A stretch of DNA of 41,065 nt from Brasilonema bromeliae SPC951 (GCF_012912135.1 NZ_QMEB01000021.1:1-41065), one strand, 5' to 3'; positions 25,512 through 34,125 are shown, counted from the stretch's first letter. Numbers and translations are program-made. The notes: generated from the sequence alone by a model not told the origin.

Positions 25512-25739
25512 TTAAATACTCAATTCTTCAGAATGTTGATCAACCTGTGTTTCAAACAGTAACTCGCATAAAAAAGAACGTGCCTCTTCTAAAGCGAAAT
25601 GCCTGGGTTTACCCTGAAATACAATTTGGTACTCATTAGTGTCTGGACCATCTCCATACCCAGAAATGAGCTTGTGGTGAAAAGCTTCCTCAGCAAGATG
25701 CTGAACCTCTTTTCTGAGAACAGCTTTTGCGTTACTCAT
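25512..25739 (-). CDS. Small hypothetical protein
   Basis: 75 aa, preceded by AAGGAGA with good spacing to ATG 25739, which supports translation. Soluble: helix (VLRKEVQHLAEEAFHHKL), a central turn (GYGDGPDTNEYQIVFQGKPRH) and a second helix (LEEARSFLCELLFET). No family recognised and no cysteine or metal motif. It lies between the RHH gene and the divergently oriented cphA2. Confidence 0.55.
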   Translation of the reverse strand: MSNAKAVLRKEVQHLAEEAFHHKLISGYGDGPDTNEYQIVFQGKPRHFALEEARSFLCELLFETQVDQHSEELSI

Positions 25740-26122
25740 ACTTGCCGTCTCCTTAGCGCTTCTTAGTGGTTACTATTTATAAAATTAACTAGTGTCTAAT
25801 TGCACCTTTCAAAGGTTATATATTTAGCTACTAGTCAATAGCAATGGTTTAATGTTGATGCACCTGTTATTTTAACTATTGAGTATTAATTTAGTATAAC
25901 AGCTTAACTATATCTTTAGATAGCTGAATGTTCTTGGTAACACTGAGTACAATGTTTCAATAAACGTAGCTATTGATGCCAGTGTTAACCAGAAAGCACA
26001 GATGTAGCGTAGGCATTAGCCCTCGCTTCCCAAAGGGTACTAAACTTATAGACAGTAAATACGTCTGGGGAAACGCTAGTATTTGTTCAGATTCCAGGGT
26101 GTTTAGTCAGAGGTAAGAGTCA
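25740..26122. other. Divergent upstream region of cphA2
   Basis: 380 bases between two divergently transcribed genes; AT-rich in the first half, then a GATGTAGCGTAGGCATTAG dispersed-repeat patch near 26000. It should hold promoters for both genes; none can be assigned with confidence. Confidence 0.4.
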
Positions 26123-28033
26123 ATGGTTCAAGATAAAATCACCGATACGGTTCGCGTTAATGCCAGAAGAACTGATGCATTCGACATCTTCAAGTTCAAG
26201 CATTACATAGGACCAAATCCTTACTTGGACGCAGGGGCATTAGTATTTGATTTTGCTGTCACTGAGTTTACAAGACCTCTGCCGATTGAGGATTATGTGT
26301 CAATTATTAGCGATCGCTACCCACACCTGCGCGACCAAACATTTGATTCCTATGCTCATCTGTTTGCCCGCACCGTGTCAGAGGTTGGAAAGCTGGATAT
26401 GGGTTTGCACCTCGACCGTTGGAGTATCAAGCCATATGAAAATTATGCGACAATTAGCATACAATCGCTTCACGAGCGTACAACTAGAGGTGTACTTTAC
26501 TTTGTATGGGATTGGTTTGAAGCCATAACTCAACACAAAGACATTACTTTTGAAGAGCAACTTTTATCCCTTCAAAGTAAGTTCCGGCAATCAGTCTACG
26601 GTGGTCCTACAGTTTACGCTTTACTGCGTACAGCTGACACAAAAGGTATTCCCACCTTCTATCTATGGGATGAAGGACTGACACAGTACGGATACGGCAA
26701 AAAACAGGTTCGCGGAATAGCAACGACATTTGACAGCGATAGCCATCTAGATTCCGACTTCACCACGCGCAAAGATGACTGCAAAGCGTTTCTAAAAACC
26801 TTAGGTTTTCCAGTGCCAAAGGGTGATATTGTGAATTCCGAAAAGCAGGCTCTTGCAGTAGCTAGAGACATTAACTACCCAGTAGCAGTCAAACCTGTGG
26901 CTGGTCACAAAGGGATTGGAGTCACCGCAGAAGTACGAGACGAGTATGAACTGAAATCTGCTTTTAGAAGGGCACTTCAAGCAATTCCAGAAAACGAGCC
27001 GACCCGAATTATTGTTGAAAAAAGCATTGTGGGGTCAGACTTCCGCTTGTTGTGTGTGAATGGCAGGTTTGTTGCTGCTATTGAACGTCGTCCTGCATGG
27101 GTTGTGGGTGATGGAAAATCAACCATTGAAGAGTTAATCCGAGACGAAAACCGAAAACCTGGGCGTTTGGACACACCCACCTCGCCGATGACGAAAATTC
27201 AGTGCGACGAAGCGATGGAACAGTATCTTGAACAACAGGGCTTGTCATTGGACAGCGTCATTGAGAAAGATCGCAACGTTTCTCTTCGCAAAGTTGCTAA
27301 CCTCTCGGCTGGAGGTGTGAGCATTGATGCAACCCGCACTGTTCATCCTGACAATATCATTTTGGCACAAGATATTGCTCAACACTTCCGTCTCGTTTGC
27401 CTGGGGATTGATGTTATTGCTCCAAATCTTAGTGAATCTTGGAAGTCTAACGACTTTTCTATCCTAGAAATCAATGCTGCACCAGGAATTTTGATGCATC
27501 TTAACCCCTCTATAGGTGAAAGCGTTGATGTACCCTCACACATTCTCGAAACCTTTTATAAATTGGGTACAGATGCCAGAATACCAATCATCACGTTTAA
27601 CCATATCTCGGTTCACGAAATTCAAGAAACAATTGACCATATTCTTTTGCAACACCCAGACTGGAAAATAGGCGCTGTCTGTCGTGATGGTGTTTTCATA
27701 AATCGTTCAGCAAAAATTTTGAGTGAAGATTACAACACCAATATCCTCTCTTTGTTGCGTAATCCTCAGCTTGATATCCTGATTGCTGAATACAAAGAAG
27801 ACATTTTGGAAAAAGAAGGAATGTTTTACTACGGGAGTAACATGGTAGTCTTAAACAATCCTACCGAAACCGAGATGACGCTAGCGCGGGATGTTTTTGA
27901 TGATTCAACTGTTGTGATTAAAAATGGAGATAACATTTCTATTAGACGCAAGGGTTTGATTGAAGAATATACTCTTGGTGTGGATGAACCATTTACACGG
28001 GTTTATTTGAAGGAGATTGGAACGGTTTTGTAA
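26123..28033 (+). CDS. cphA2: Cyanophycin synthetase CphA2 (beta-Asp-Arg dipeptide polymerising type)
   Basis: 636 aa, against about 870-900 for CphA1. The N-terminal domain and an ATP-grasp domain are present (FPVPKGDIV, PVAVKPVAGHKGIGVTAEV, VEKSIVGSDFRLLCVNGR, ILEINAAPGILMHLNPS). In CphA1 the next segment is the Mur-ligase P-loop after IPII; here IPII is followed by TFNHISVHEIQETID, so the P-loop and most of the Mur domain are lost. That is the hallmark of CphA2, which re-joins beta-Asp-Arg dipeptides from cyanophycinase. The shortened remainder may be structural. A terminator hairpin follows. With cphB it forms a degradation and salvage pair. Confidence 0.88.
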   Translation: MVQDKITDTVRVNARRTDAFDIFKFKHYIGPNPYLDAGALVFDFAVTEFTRPLPIEDYVSIISDRYPHLRDQTFDSYAHLFARTVSEVGKLDMGLHLDRWSIKPYENYATISIQSLHERTTRGVLYFVWDWFEAITQHKDITFEEQLLSLQSKFRQSVYGGPTVYALLRTADTKGIPTFYLWDEGLTQYGYGKKQVRGIATTFDSDSHLDSDFTTRKDDCKAFLKTLGFPVPKGDIVNSEKQALAVARDINYPVAVKPVAGHKGIGVTAEVRDEYELKSAFRRALQAIPENEPTRIIVEKSIVGSDFRLLCVNGRFVAAIERRPAWVVGDGKSTIEELIRDENRKPGRLDTPTSPMTKIQCDEAMEQYLEQQGLSLDSVIEKDRNVSLRKVANLSAGGVSIDATRTVHPDNIILAQDIAQHFRLVCLGIDVIAPNLSESWKSNDFSILEINAAPGILMHLNPSIGESVDVPSHILETFYKLGTDARIPIITFNHISVHEIQETIDHILLQHPDWKIGAVCRDGVFINRSAKILSEDYNTNILSLLRNPQLDILIAEYKEDILEKEGMFYYGSNMVVLNNPTETEMTLARDVFDDSTVVIKNGDNISIRRKGLIEEYTLGVDEPFTRVYLKEIGTVL

Positions 28034-28047
28034 GGTAATTAGCGTTC

Positions 28048-28072
28048 AGAGACGTTGCATTGCAACGTCTCT
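28048..28072 (+). terminator. Palindromic repeat after cphA2
   Basis: AGAGACGTTGCA (28048-28059), one T, TGCAACGTCTCT (28061-28072): perfect 12-bp arms. A form common between cyanobacterial genes; it is 14 bp past the cphA2 stop and can act as 3' end, though no T tract follows. Confidence 0.6.
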
Positions 28073-28223
28073 ACATTATTCAGTGTATAAACTACAAATT
28101 TGCAGGGTTAGAACAAGATAATGCCCGTCTAAAAGCGAAACTGCAAACAATCTTTTTCAAACCACACTCAATGTCAAGAGGTTGTAAGCTTCAGCTAGAT
28201 TAAGTTTAAGATCTTTTGCAAAA

Positions 28224-28916
28224 ATGTCAGATATTTCCTGGTTAAGGTTGAGTTTACATTACGGTTATATAGACGCACAAGGTGAAGTGTACAAACGTGT
28301 ACTAGAAGAACTTGGAAAAGCTATTGAAAAATCTACATCTCTAGCTAATGAGTTAGAAACAAATCAAAAACTTCTACCACAAGAAAAAGACTCTATTATT
28401 GATGATGGGTGTTTACTTATTGAATATCTCCTTGGCACTGCTTTTGTGCTCTGTCAAGCATATATAGTAGATGTTGTTTCTACTGTTGAGAAAATTCATG
28501 TTAGAGCTAAACAATCTTTGGGTAGAGATTTAAAAACAATTCCAGTTTTTAACGAAAAATCAAAAATAAGCAGAAAAGATATTCTTCGATTTGGTCAAAC
28601 TCTTCCATTTTCTTATGAAGGGGATAATTTTTCACCAATTCAACTCATTAATGCTTTCGCAAATTATTTCAAGCATCGCGATGAATGGGATGTCAATTGG
28701 GAAAAGCTAGAAGGTACACAAAAAGATACTGCCAAGGTGATTCAATCGGTAGGAGCTAAGTTTGGTTGTAGTGGTAATTTACGACAAGGTTCATCCGCTT
28801 TAGGAAATCCAGAATTTACCAATACACTAATCTTCTTTGAAAAACTACAACAATGGCATATCGATCTAGCAAGTGCGTATGATAAAGAGTTAAGTAGTTA
28901 TGATACTGTATTCTGA
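28224..28916 (+). CDS. Hypothetical helical protein, possibly HEPN-like
   Basis: 230 aa, mostly helical, no signal peptide. A hydrophobic helix (LLIEYLLGTAFVLCQAYIVDVV) and the segment INAFANYFKHRDEWD stand out. The latter is like the R-x4-6-H or N-x-x-KHRDEW helices of HEPN-type or ApoLp-like uncharacterised proteins, but the match is weak. It could be an accessory or defence gene; nothing else in the neighbourhood supports that. Lower GC than its neighbours. Confidence 0.55.
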   Translation: MSDISWLRLSLHYGYIDAQGEVYKRVLEELGKAIEKSTSLANELETNQKLLPQEKDSIIDDGCLLIEYLLGTAFVLCQAYIVDVVSTVEKIHVRAKQSLGRDLKTIPVFNEKSKISRKDILRFGQTLPFSYEGDNFSPIQLINAFANYFKHRDEWDVNWEKLEGTQKDTAKVIQSVGAKFGCSGNLRQGSSALGNPEFTNTLIFFEKLQQWHIDLASAYDKELSSYDTVF

Positions 28917-28965
28917 TGTTTTTGTGTTTCATTTATGAGAGAAAAAATAACTTGGTAATATGCAA

Positions 28966-29691
28966 TTACTTCAAGAAGACCTCGCCTGTTTTTTCAATTT
29001 TCATCGCAATTTTATCCTCACCAAAATTGTTCCCTTCATCCAACTTGACCTCTAACAATCCGGGTGCTGTTTCTCCTTGAAGATGAACAGTAAGCAGTCC
29101 TTTATCCTGTCGCCGGAAGCTAATAGCTACGGCGACTGGTAAGTCTTTTAAGGTGACAGTTGATTTTCCGGAAAGGGTGCGTTGTTTGGTATGTCCAATG
29201 ACTTCGTATGTCAGCACAGCGTTAGTTTGGTTAGTCAGCTTCACGCTTACCTTACTATTTACAGGTACAACCTTAGCACTTGGAGTTTGTAGTTTTTCTG
29301 GCATAGGTGGGATCACAGAATCATTAGAAGTCTTGGGCGTTTGTTGAGCTTGGGCGCTTTGTGCTAGAAAAATTGGGATTGGAATTGATGATAAACCAAT
29401 TAGTAAGCTTCCACAAATTGCTCCTAGCCTCACAAAATTAATTTTGATAGAATGTTTAGACTTAGTCATATTTTTACTCTGCCATAGCTGCGCATAAGTT
29501 TTTATTTTTTCATTTTTTTCTAACTCTTTATCATAAAGAGTTTGAGGAAGAGGAATAAAAAGTTTTACCCCAGGAATGAGTATAATGACTTCTGGATTAG
29601 CATCATAAATTTGTTGCCATCGACTGCGAACGCCATAAAATTTTTCGGCTATTTTTGGTAGTGTATCTCCATCTTTTACGGTGTAAAACAT
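28966..29691 (-). CDS. LysM-domain protein with internal signal-like helix
   Basis: 241 aa from ATG 29691, chosen because GAGAAGG lies just upstream and because the ORF-track extension to 29829 overlaps the htrA remnant in another frame. A LysM domain is at the very N terminus (FYTVKDGDTLPKIAEKFYG ... IPGVKLFIPLP). Then at about residue 74 comes MTKSKHSIKINFVRLG, a hydrophobic helix and AQSAQAQ, which is a typical signal peptide with a cleavage site. The rest (VKLTNQTNAVLTYEVIGHT, TVTLKDLPVAVAISFRR) is a beta-rich extracytoplasmic domain. Either the LysM part stays in the cytoplasm, or translation also starts at the internal ATG. Last gene of the PepSY unit. Confidence 0.7.
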   Translation of the reverse strand: MFYTVKDGDTLPKIAEKFYGVRSRWQQIYDANPEVIILIPGVKLFIPLPQTLYDKELEKNEKIKTYAQLWQSKNMTKSKHSIKINFVRLGAICGSLLIGLSSIPIPIFLAQSAQAQQTPKTSNDSVIPPMPEKLQTPSAKVVPVNSKVSVKLTNQTNAVLTYEVIGHTKQRTLSGKSTVTLKDLPVAVAISFRRQDKGLLTVHLQGETAPGLLEVKLDEGNNFGEDKIAMKIEKTGEVFLK

Positions 29692-29737
29692 AAGTGCCTT
29701 CTCGTGAATCAAACTATTGACGTATTTATGATTTGAG

Positions 29738-29851
29738 CTACTGCATCTGAACAGGAATTGCACCTGTTCGCACAGATAGGTCGATATTTCTTCCCTGACG
29801 ACGCAATTGCAAGCGCCAATTCTCGCCAACGGAGCTATTTTCTACAGTTTG
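29738..29851 (-). pseudogene. htrA 3'-end remnant
   Basis: Minus-strand reading between a stop at 29852 and TAG at 29738 gives TVENSSVGENWRLQLRRQ and then RNIDLSVRTGAIPVQMQ, which aligns along its length with the C-terminal end of the intact HtrA in this window (AVENSRVGGDVRMELHR ... LAVRPGAFPTQTQ). Only the last 37 or so codons survive. It directly abuts the truncated PepSY gene, so a deletion between a former pepSY-htrA pair is likely. Confidence 0.85.
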
Positions 29852-29855
29852 TTAT

Positions 29856-29987
29856 TTAGTTAATTGTGACAGTAGGGGCTGTGTCATGGCGAGAAGCTTG
29901 AACAGGTCTGGTTTTGAGCCATAAACTTCCTCCGAGAATCAGAGCTACTACTCCAACAGCGCCAACAATTTTTTGCTGAATTTCCAT
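29856..29987 (-). CDS. Truncated PepSY-protein paralogue (membrane anchor only)
   Basis: 43 aa, missed by the ORF track. MEIQQKIVGAVGVVALILGG and the following LKTRPVQASRHDTAPTVTIN align with the first 42 residues of the PepSY protein at 33182-33520, but the PepSY domain itself is gone. GGGAGGTT precedes the ATG at 29987. Its promoter region is also a copy of the one upstream of the full gene, with two regulatory boxes. It may be expressed as a membrane mini-protein or be a decaying leader for the LysM gene. Confidence 0.7.
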   Translation of the reverse strand: MEIQQKIVGAVGVVALILGGSLWLKTRPVQASRHDTAPTVTIN

Positions 29988-30035
29988 AGTTCAACCTCCC
30001 ATCCATTGAGTTTATTGTTATTTGCTTATGTTTTC

Positions 30036-30069
30036 ATGTTAAATAGGCTTTCTAAGAAAACGATGAGAG
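30036..30069 (-). promoter_or_regulatory. Regulated promoter A (box plus -10)
   Basis: Minus strand: box CTCTCATCGTTTTCTTAGA (30069-30051), then TAACAT (30041-30036) beginning 11 nt after CTTA. 48 nt upstream of the truncated PepSY start. One of five copies of this architecture; see the finding. Confidence 0.7.
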
Positions 30070-30109
30070 AAACAGAAAATTTTGGTTGAGTAAAAGCGCA
30101 AATTTATCA

Positions 30110-30143
30110 ATATTAACAAGATAAATTAAGAAAATGATGAGAG
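30110..30143 (-). promoter_or_regulatory. Regulated promoter B
   Basis: Minus strand: CTCTCATCATTTTCTTAAT (30143-30125), 11 nt after CTTA comes TAATAT (30115-30110). Tandem with promoter A, 74 bp apart. Confidence 0.7.
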
Positions 30144-30174
30144 GATAAATTACAGCAGTTTGTGTTTAGATAAA

Positions 30175-30324
30175 CTATCGCAATCCTAAATAATAGCTAA
30201 AGCCAGTCAGAAAGACAAAGCGATGCAGCCCCATTGTGTCCATGATTATTTCACTGATAAACACGTAGAGGCTACCGAAAATGAGCAGGATGATGACAAT
30301 ATAGTCTAAGTCTGTTCGTCTCAT
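30175..30324 (-). CDS. 49-aa membrane protein, missed by the ORF track
   Basis: From ATG 30324: MRRTDLDYIVIILLIFGSLY and VFISEIIMDTMGLHRFVFLT, ending GFSYYLGLR and TAG. Two basic residues, then one clear helix and a second hydrophobic, possibly re-entrant part. GGAGATGGGTGAGT lies before the start. It begins 45 nt after the P-type ATPase stop on the same strand, so it is probably the last gene of the pepSY-ATPase transcript and could be a small ATPase regulator (by analogy to the small membrane peptides that act on P-type ATPases elsewhere; inference). Confidence 0.6.
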   Translation of the reverse strand: MRRTDLDYIVIILLIFGSLYVFISEIIMDTMGLHRFVFLTGFSYYLGLR

Positions 30325-30369
30325 ACTCACCCATCTCCTGCTCTTGCTGATTCTTTCTATATTTTATTT

Positions 30370-33153
30370 TTAATTCGGAGGGTCAAAGCGATTAACAAAG
30401 GCAGCCCAAGGAATCATTGGTAAACCCACGGCCAAACAGAACAACCATTGGTCAAAGCGTAGGGGTACTGTGAAGAAAAACTCATTAATTAAAGGTACAT
30501 AAGAAAAGCAAAGCTGCAAAATTATTGCGCCAATAATACCAAAACCAATGGCTGGAATATCAACATTTTCTTGAATTGTACCGTCCATTTTGGCAATCAG
30601 ATTAGGCACTAATTGACTAAGGCTCAACAGATAAAAGATTCTGCCTGCAATTAAAGAATTGATTGCCATAGTACGGGCTAGATTGATATCCCCCGTAGTT
30701 TGTCGAATGTATTCAAAAACTCCAAATATCACAATCCAGTTAAACAGAGAAATCGCCAAGATGCGTTTGATTCTACTACCCGAGAGCAATGATTCATTGG
30801 GACGACGGGGCGGTTGCTGCATGACATTTTGAGGTTTCGGCTCAAAGGCTAAGGGAACTGTCATGGTAATGGAATTAATTACATTCAGCCAAAGAATTTG
30901 CAATGATAATATCGGTAATTCTCTGCCTACCAGCGTGCTGAATAAAATTGTCATCGACTCTCCACCATTGACTGGGAGAATAAAGCACATAGCTTTAACG
31001 AGATTTTTGTAAACAGCACGCCCTTCCTCAACCGCAGCTTTAATTGAAGCAAAGTTGTCATCGGTGAGTAGCATATCAGCCGCTTCCTTTGCTACCTCGG
31101 TTCCCGCCATACCCATCGCAATGCCAATATCGGCTTGTTTCAAGGCGGGTGCATCGTTAACTCCATCCCCCGTCATGGCGACAATTTCGCCTTTTGATTG
31201 TAACGCTTCCACTAGACGCAGCTTTTGTTCTGGTGCGACGCGGGCGAATACAACCCCATCTTCTGCAACTTGGGCAAGTTCTTGGTAGTCCATTTGAGCA
31301 AGTTCAGCCCCGGAAAATGCCAGCACCGAACCATTTTTATTGATGCCCATACGAGTCGCGATCGCCTGCGCTGTGACAGCATGGTCGCCAGTAATCATTT
31401 TTACCTGAACACCCGCTTCTTGACAGGCTTTCACCGCTTTCATCGCACTTTCGCGTGGTGGGTCAATCATCCCTTGCAAGCCCAAGAAAATCAACCCAGT
31501 GTCAATATCTACATGGTCTACGGTAGTTTGTTCGTTTGGTACAAGCTTTTTTGCCAACGCCAACACCCGTAAGCCTTGACGTGCCATAATATTGACTTCC
31601 CGTTCGATAGAGGAGGTATTTAATGTCTCTTGGCAGTCGATTCGTTTGAGTTGTCCCTTGCTATTTAACATGAAAGTGCAGCGCTTGGCGATCGCCTCTA
31701 CTGAACCCTTAACATAAATCGTCTTACCCGTTGGAGTTCCGTGCAGAGTCGCCATGTACTGAAACTCAGACTCAAAAGGAATCCCATCCAGTCTCGGCAT
31801 TTGCTGTTCTAGAAGCGGCTTGATTAACCCCAATTTATGAGCAGAGGTGATTAACGCCCCCTCAGTCGGATCGCCAAAAACTACCCATTTACCGTTTTTG
31901 GTTTCCAAGTGAGAGTCATTGCATAACAGTCCAGCGCTGAGACATTCCTGCAAACCGATATCGCCACTCAAGTCGATTGGTTTGCCATCCTGTACAATTT
32001 CCCCTTCCGGAGAATAACCCACACCAGTGACTGCATACTGATGTCCCCCCGCATAGATGGCTTGCACTGTCATTTGATTTTCCGTCAAAGTGCCAGTTTT
32101 ATCGGAACAAATGACAGTAGCACTGCCGAGAGTTTCTACTGCTGGCAACTTGCGGACAATTGCGTGGCGACGAGCCATGCGGGATACACCGATAGCTAGT
32201 GTCACAGTCACTACCGCTGGTAATCCTTCCGGAATCGAGCCGACAATTAATGCCACAGTAGCTTCTATAGCATCTCTCCAAGGTTTGGTTTGCAATCCCG
32301 CCATCAAAGTCAGAGTTGCAACCCCCAAAACCATGTACAGCCAATTTTTGCTGAACTTGTCGAATTTTCGGGTTAAGGGGGTAGAAAGGTCAACTTTATT
32401 TTCTAATAGCTGAGAAATTCGCCCTGTTTCGGTAGTATTACCCGTGCCTACTACTATACCTGTCGCCTGCCCAAAAGTAACGAAACCGCCTGCATAAGCC
32501 ATATTTTTGCGTTCTGCTAACGGGATATCTGGCGGTAGGGGCGGCGTCTCTACACCCGCCTCTTTTTCAACAGCTACAGACTCACCAGTCAGGGCGGATT
32601 CATCTACTTGCAGATTCCGCACCTTAATCAGTCGTAAGTCAGCAGGTACTTTGTCACCAGAAGTTAACAGCACCACATCGCCAGGAACTAACTCTCGTGA
32701 GGGAATGCGTAACTTTTGGCCCTCGCGGATAACAGTTGCTTCTGTAGTGATGGATTTAGCTAGGGCTGCGATCGCCCCTTCTGCTTTCGATTCCTGAACA
32801 TATCCAATAATCGCGTTAGTTGTAGTTACACCCCAAATCACAAAGGCGTTGACAAACTCACCTATAATTGCCTTGGTTGCACCCGCAATTAGCAAGATGT
32901 ACAGTAGCGGCTGGTTATATTGCAAAAGAAATTTTAACCACCAGGGTTTTCCTTTCTTTCCGGTCAATTCATTGAAACCAAAACGCGCTATTCGCTCTTT
33001 GACTTGAATACTATTCAAGCCTTGTGCTTGGTCAGTTTCTAACAAGTCGATGGTTTCTTCTATATCGAGGGAATGCCAGCTTTGAGGCAACTTGTCTTGC
33101 ATTGGGCGAACTGGTTTCACTTTAACTTTATGGGTAGATACAGACTTAGTCAT
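30370..33153 (-). CDS. P2-type cation-transporting ATPase
   Basis: 927 aa, complete P-type ATPase of the Ca/Na/H group. N-terminal cation_ATPase_N segment ([20 protein letters not shown]), actuator [11 protein letters not shown]4 with [14 protein letters not shown], phosphorylation site [11 protein letters not shown], nucleotide-binding segments ([16 protein letters not shown]), hinge [22 protein letters not shown] and six C-terminal helices. In M6 the usual NxxTDG is [12 protein letters not shown], so the ion-binding Asp is absent, as in some bacterial relatives; the transported ion cannot be predicted. It starts 28 nt after the PepSY stop, so it is co-transcribed with it from promoters C/D. 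Confidence 0.92.
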   Translation of the reverse strand: MTKSVSTHKVKVKPVRPMQDKLPQSWHSLDIEETIDLLETDQAQGLNSIQVKERIARFGFNELTGKKGKPWWLKFLLQYNQPLLYILLIAGATKAIIGEFVNAFVIWGVTTTNAIIGYVQESKAEGAIAALAKSITTEATVIREGQKLRIPSRELVPGDVVLLTSGDKVPADLRLIKVRNLQVDESALTGESVAVEKEAGVETPPLPPDIPLAERKNMAYAGGFVTFGQATGIVVGTGNTTETGRISQLLENKVDLSTPLTRKFDKFSKNWLYMVLGVATLTLMAGLQTKPWRDAIEATVALIVGSIPEGLPAVVTVTLAIGVSRMARRHAIVRKLPAVETLGSATVICSDKTGTLTENQMTVQAIYAGGHQYAVTGVGYSPEGEIVQDGKPIDLSGDIGLQECLSAGLLCNDSHLETKNGKWVVFGDPTEGALITSAHKLGLIKPLLEQQMPRLDGIPFESEFQYMATLHGTPTGKTIYVKGSVEAIAKRCTFMLNSKGQLKRIDCQETLNTSSIEREVNIMARQGLRVLALAKKLVPNEQTTVDHVDIDTGLIFLGLQGMIDPPRESAMKAVKACQEAGVQVKMITGDHAVTAQAIATRMGINKNGSVLAFSGAELAQMDYQELAQVAEDGVVFARVAPEQKLRLVEALQSKGEIVAMTGDGVNDAPALKQADIGIAMGMAGTEVAKEAADMLLTDDNFASIKAAVEEGRAVYKNLVKAMCFILPVNGGESMTILFSTLVGRELPILSLQILWLNVINSITMTVPLAFEPKPQNVMQQPPRRPNESLLSGSRIKRILAISLFNWIVIFGVFEYIRQTTGDINLARTMAINSLIAGRIFYLLSLSQLVPNLIAKMDGTIQENVDIPAIGFGIIGAIILQLCFSYVPLINEFFFTVPLRFDQWLFCLAVGLPMIPWAAFVNRFDPPN

Positions 33154-33181
33154 GAGTAAATTCCGATTACAGGGATATAAA

Positions 33182-33520
33182 TTAATTAGGAATCCAGTTT
33201 GCTAAGAGAGGAACATCTGTCAAATTCCAGCCTTGGTCAGTTTTAACAATTTCTTTTGTGTTGGCATCGATGTACACTTCTAAATCATTGTTTAGTTCAA
33301 TTTCCCACACCAAATTATTATTTTCATGCTCTAAATTGACATCAATTGCTGCTGTACCTGGGTTAGCAGCAAGAACCGTTTCTATGGCTTCAACCATTGT
33401 GACCGCAGGTGCTGTGTTGTCAGGGGAAGCTTGAACAGGTCTAATTCTAAAAAACCAACTTCCTACAAGAATCAAAGCTACTACTCCACAAGCAGCTATA
33501 ATGGTTTGCTTAATTCCCAT
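33182..33520 (-). CDS. PepSY-domain envelope protein
   Basis: 112 aa. An N-terminal membrane helix (IIAACGVVALILVGSWFF) with RPVQASPDN after it forms a signal anchor or cleavable signal. The PepSY domain follows (MVEAIETVLAANPGTAAID, LVWEIELNNDLEVYIDANTKEIV). PepSY domains are found in secreted or membrane proteins and are thought to inhibit proteases or to act as partners of two-component sensors. GAGGT precedes the ATG at 33520. Two tandem promoters with the shared box lie upstream. First gene of the PepSY-ATPase-49-aa unit. A truncated paralogue is at 29856. Confidence 0.85.
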   Translation of the reverse strand: MGIKQTIIAACGVVALILVGSWFFRIRPVQASPDNTAPAVTMVEAIETVLAANPGTAAIDVNLEHENNNLVWEIELNNDLEVYIDANTKEIVKTDQGWNLTDVPLLANWIPN

Positions 33521-33567
33521 AATTAAACCTCAGAATTGAAGTTTTGATGTTATTAGCTCATACCTTC

Positions 33568-33601
33568 ATGTTAGAGAGACTTTTTAAGAATACGATGAGA
33601 G
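33568..33601 (-). promoter_or_regulatory. Regulated promoter C
   Basis: Minus strand: CTCTCATCGTATTCTTAAA (33601-33583); TAACAT (33573-33568) starts 11 nt after CTTA. 47 nt upstream of the PepSY start, mirroring promoter A. Confidence 0.7.
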
Positions 33602-33642
33602 GAAAAAGAAAGTTTTGGTATGAGAAAAGCTTCAATCAATAG

Positions 33643-33676
33643 ACATTACCAAATTAGATTAAGAAATAGATGAGAG
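33643..33676 (-). promoter_or_regulatory. Regulated promoter D
   Basis: Minus strand: CTCTCATCTATTTCTTAAT (33676-33658); TAATGT (33648-33643) starts 11 nt after CTTA. 75 bp upstream of promoter C. Confidence 0.65.
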
Positions 33677-33694
33677 TCTAGAAAATAAATTTTT

Positions 33695-33801
33695 ATATAG
33701 CAATCCAATATGAATGCTGAGAATTGAAAGTGTGAGAAACCCGGTAACTTCTGCGAAACCGGGTTTCCCATTTTTCATGATTGATGCGCGGATTGCTATA
33801 T
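33695..33801. mobile_element. 107-bp MITE-like element
   Basis: Perfect 12-bp terminal inverted repeats ATATAGCAATCC (33695-33706) and GGATTGCTATAT (33790-33801). Inside is a hairpin GAAACCCGGT (33736-33745) / ACCGGGTTTC (33758-33767). TA-containing ends would fit Tc1/mariner-IS630-type mobilisation (inference). No coding capacity. Confidence 0.7.
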
Positions 33802-33883
33802 GTAAGTAAAGAGAAATATATATAATAATTGTAGGTTTGCGTGAACGTTGCGACTGTCTACGCTAACCTACAATTTATAACTA

Positions 33884-34093
33884 TTAAAACACTAGCATTA
33901 ATACGCCAATCGCACTTACCCAAAACACAATAGAGAAAAAAAGACCCCACAAAAATCCTCTCACAGCATACGGATAGCAATCAATCATATATTGACTAGC
34001 TTGAGTTTCACATATCGTGTGTTCAGGTATCTGCTGCGATTGGGATATTTGCTGTAATGAAGTTGCATTCAGTCTCATTTCACTTACTGTCAT
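33884..34093 (-). CDS. Small single-span membrane protein
   Basis: 69 aa. A polar N-terminal half (MTVSEMRLNATSLQQISQSQ) with two Cys (HTICETQASQYMIDC) is followed by one long C-terminal helix (AVRGFLWGLFFSIVFWVSAI). AGGGTTAG precedes ATG 34093. No family recognised. Promoter E, with the box shared by the PepSY genes, lies upstream, so it belongs to the same regulon and is the gene nearest to the two-component system. Confidence 0.6.
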   Translation of the reverse strand: MTVSEMRLNATSLQQISQSQQIPEHTICETQASQYMIDCYPYAVRGFLWGLFFSIVFWVSAIGVLMLVF

Positions 34094-34125
34094 GGTCTAA
34101 CCCTATTTCAACTCGCTATAATTTC

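Noticed and set aside
28090-28200. Coiled-coil-like reading (GLEQDNARLKAKLQ) upstream of the hypothetical gene
   Set aside because: Only about 40 open codons, no start; perhaps a transposase or coiled-coil remnant but too short to assign.
28966-29829. Full ORF-track extent of the LysM gene
   Set aside because: The first 46 codons overlap the htrA remnant in another frame; the SD-preceded ATG at 29691 is better.
33182-33520. PepSY gene as a protease inhibitor of the intact HtrA at 10986
   Set aside because: Attractive given the htrA remnant next to its paralogue, but the intact htrA lies 20 kb away without the shared promoter box; no direct evidence.
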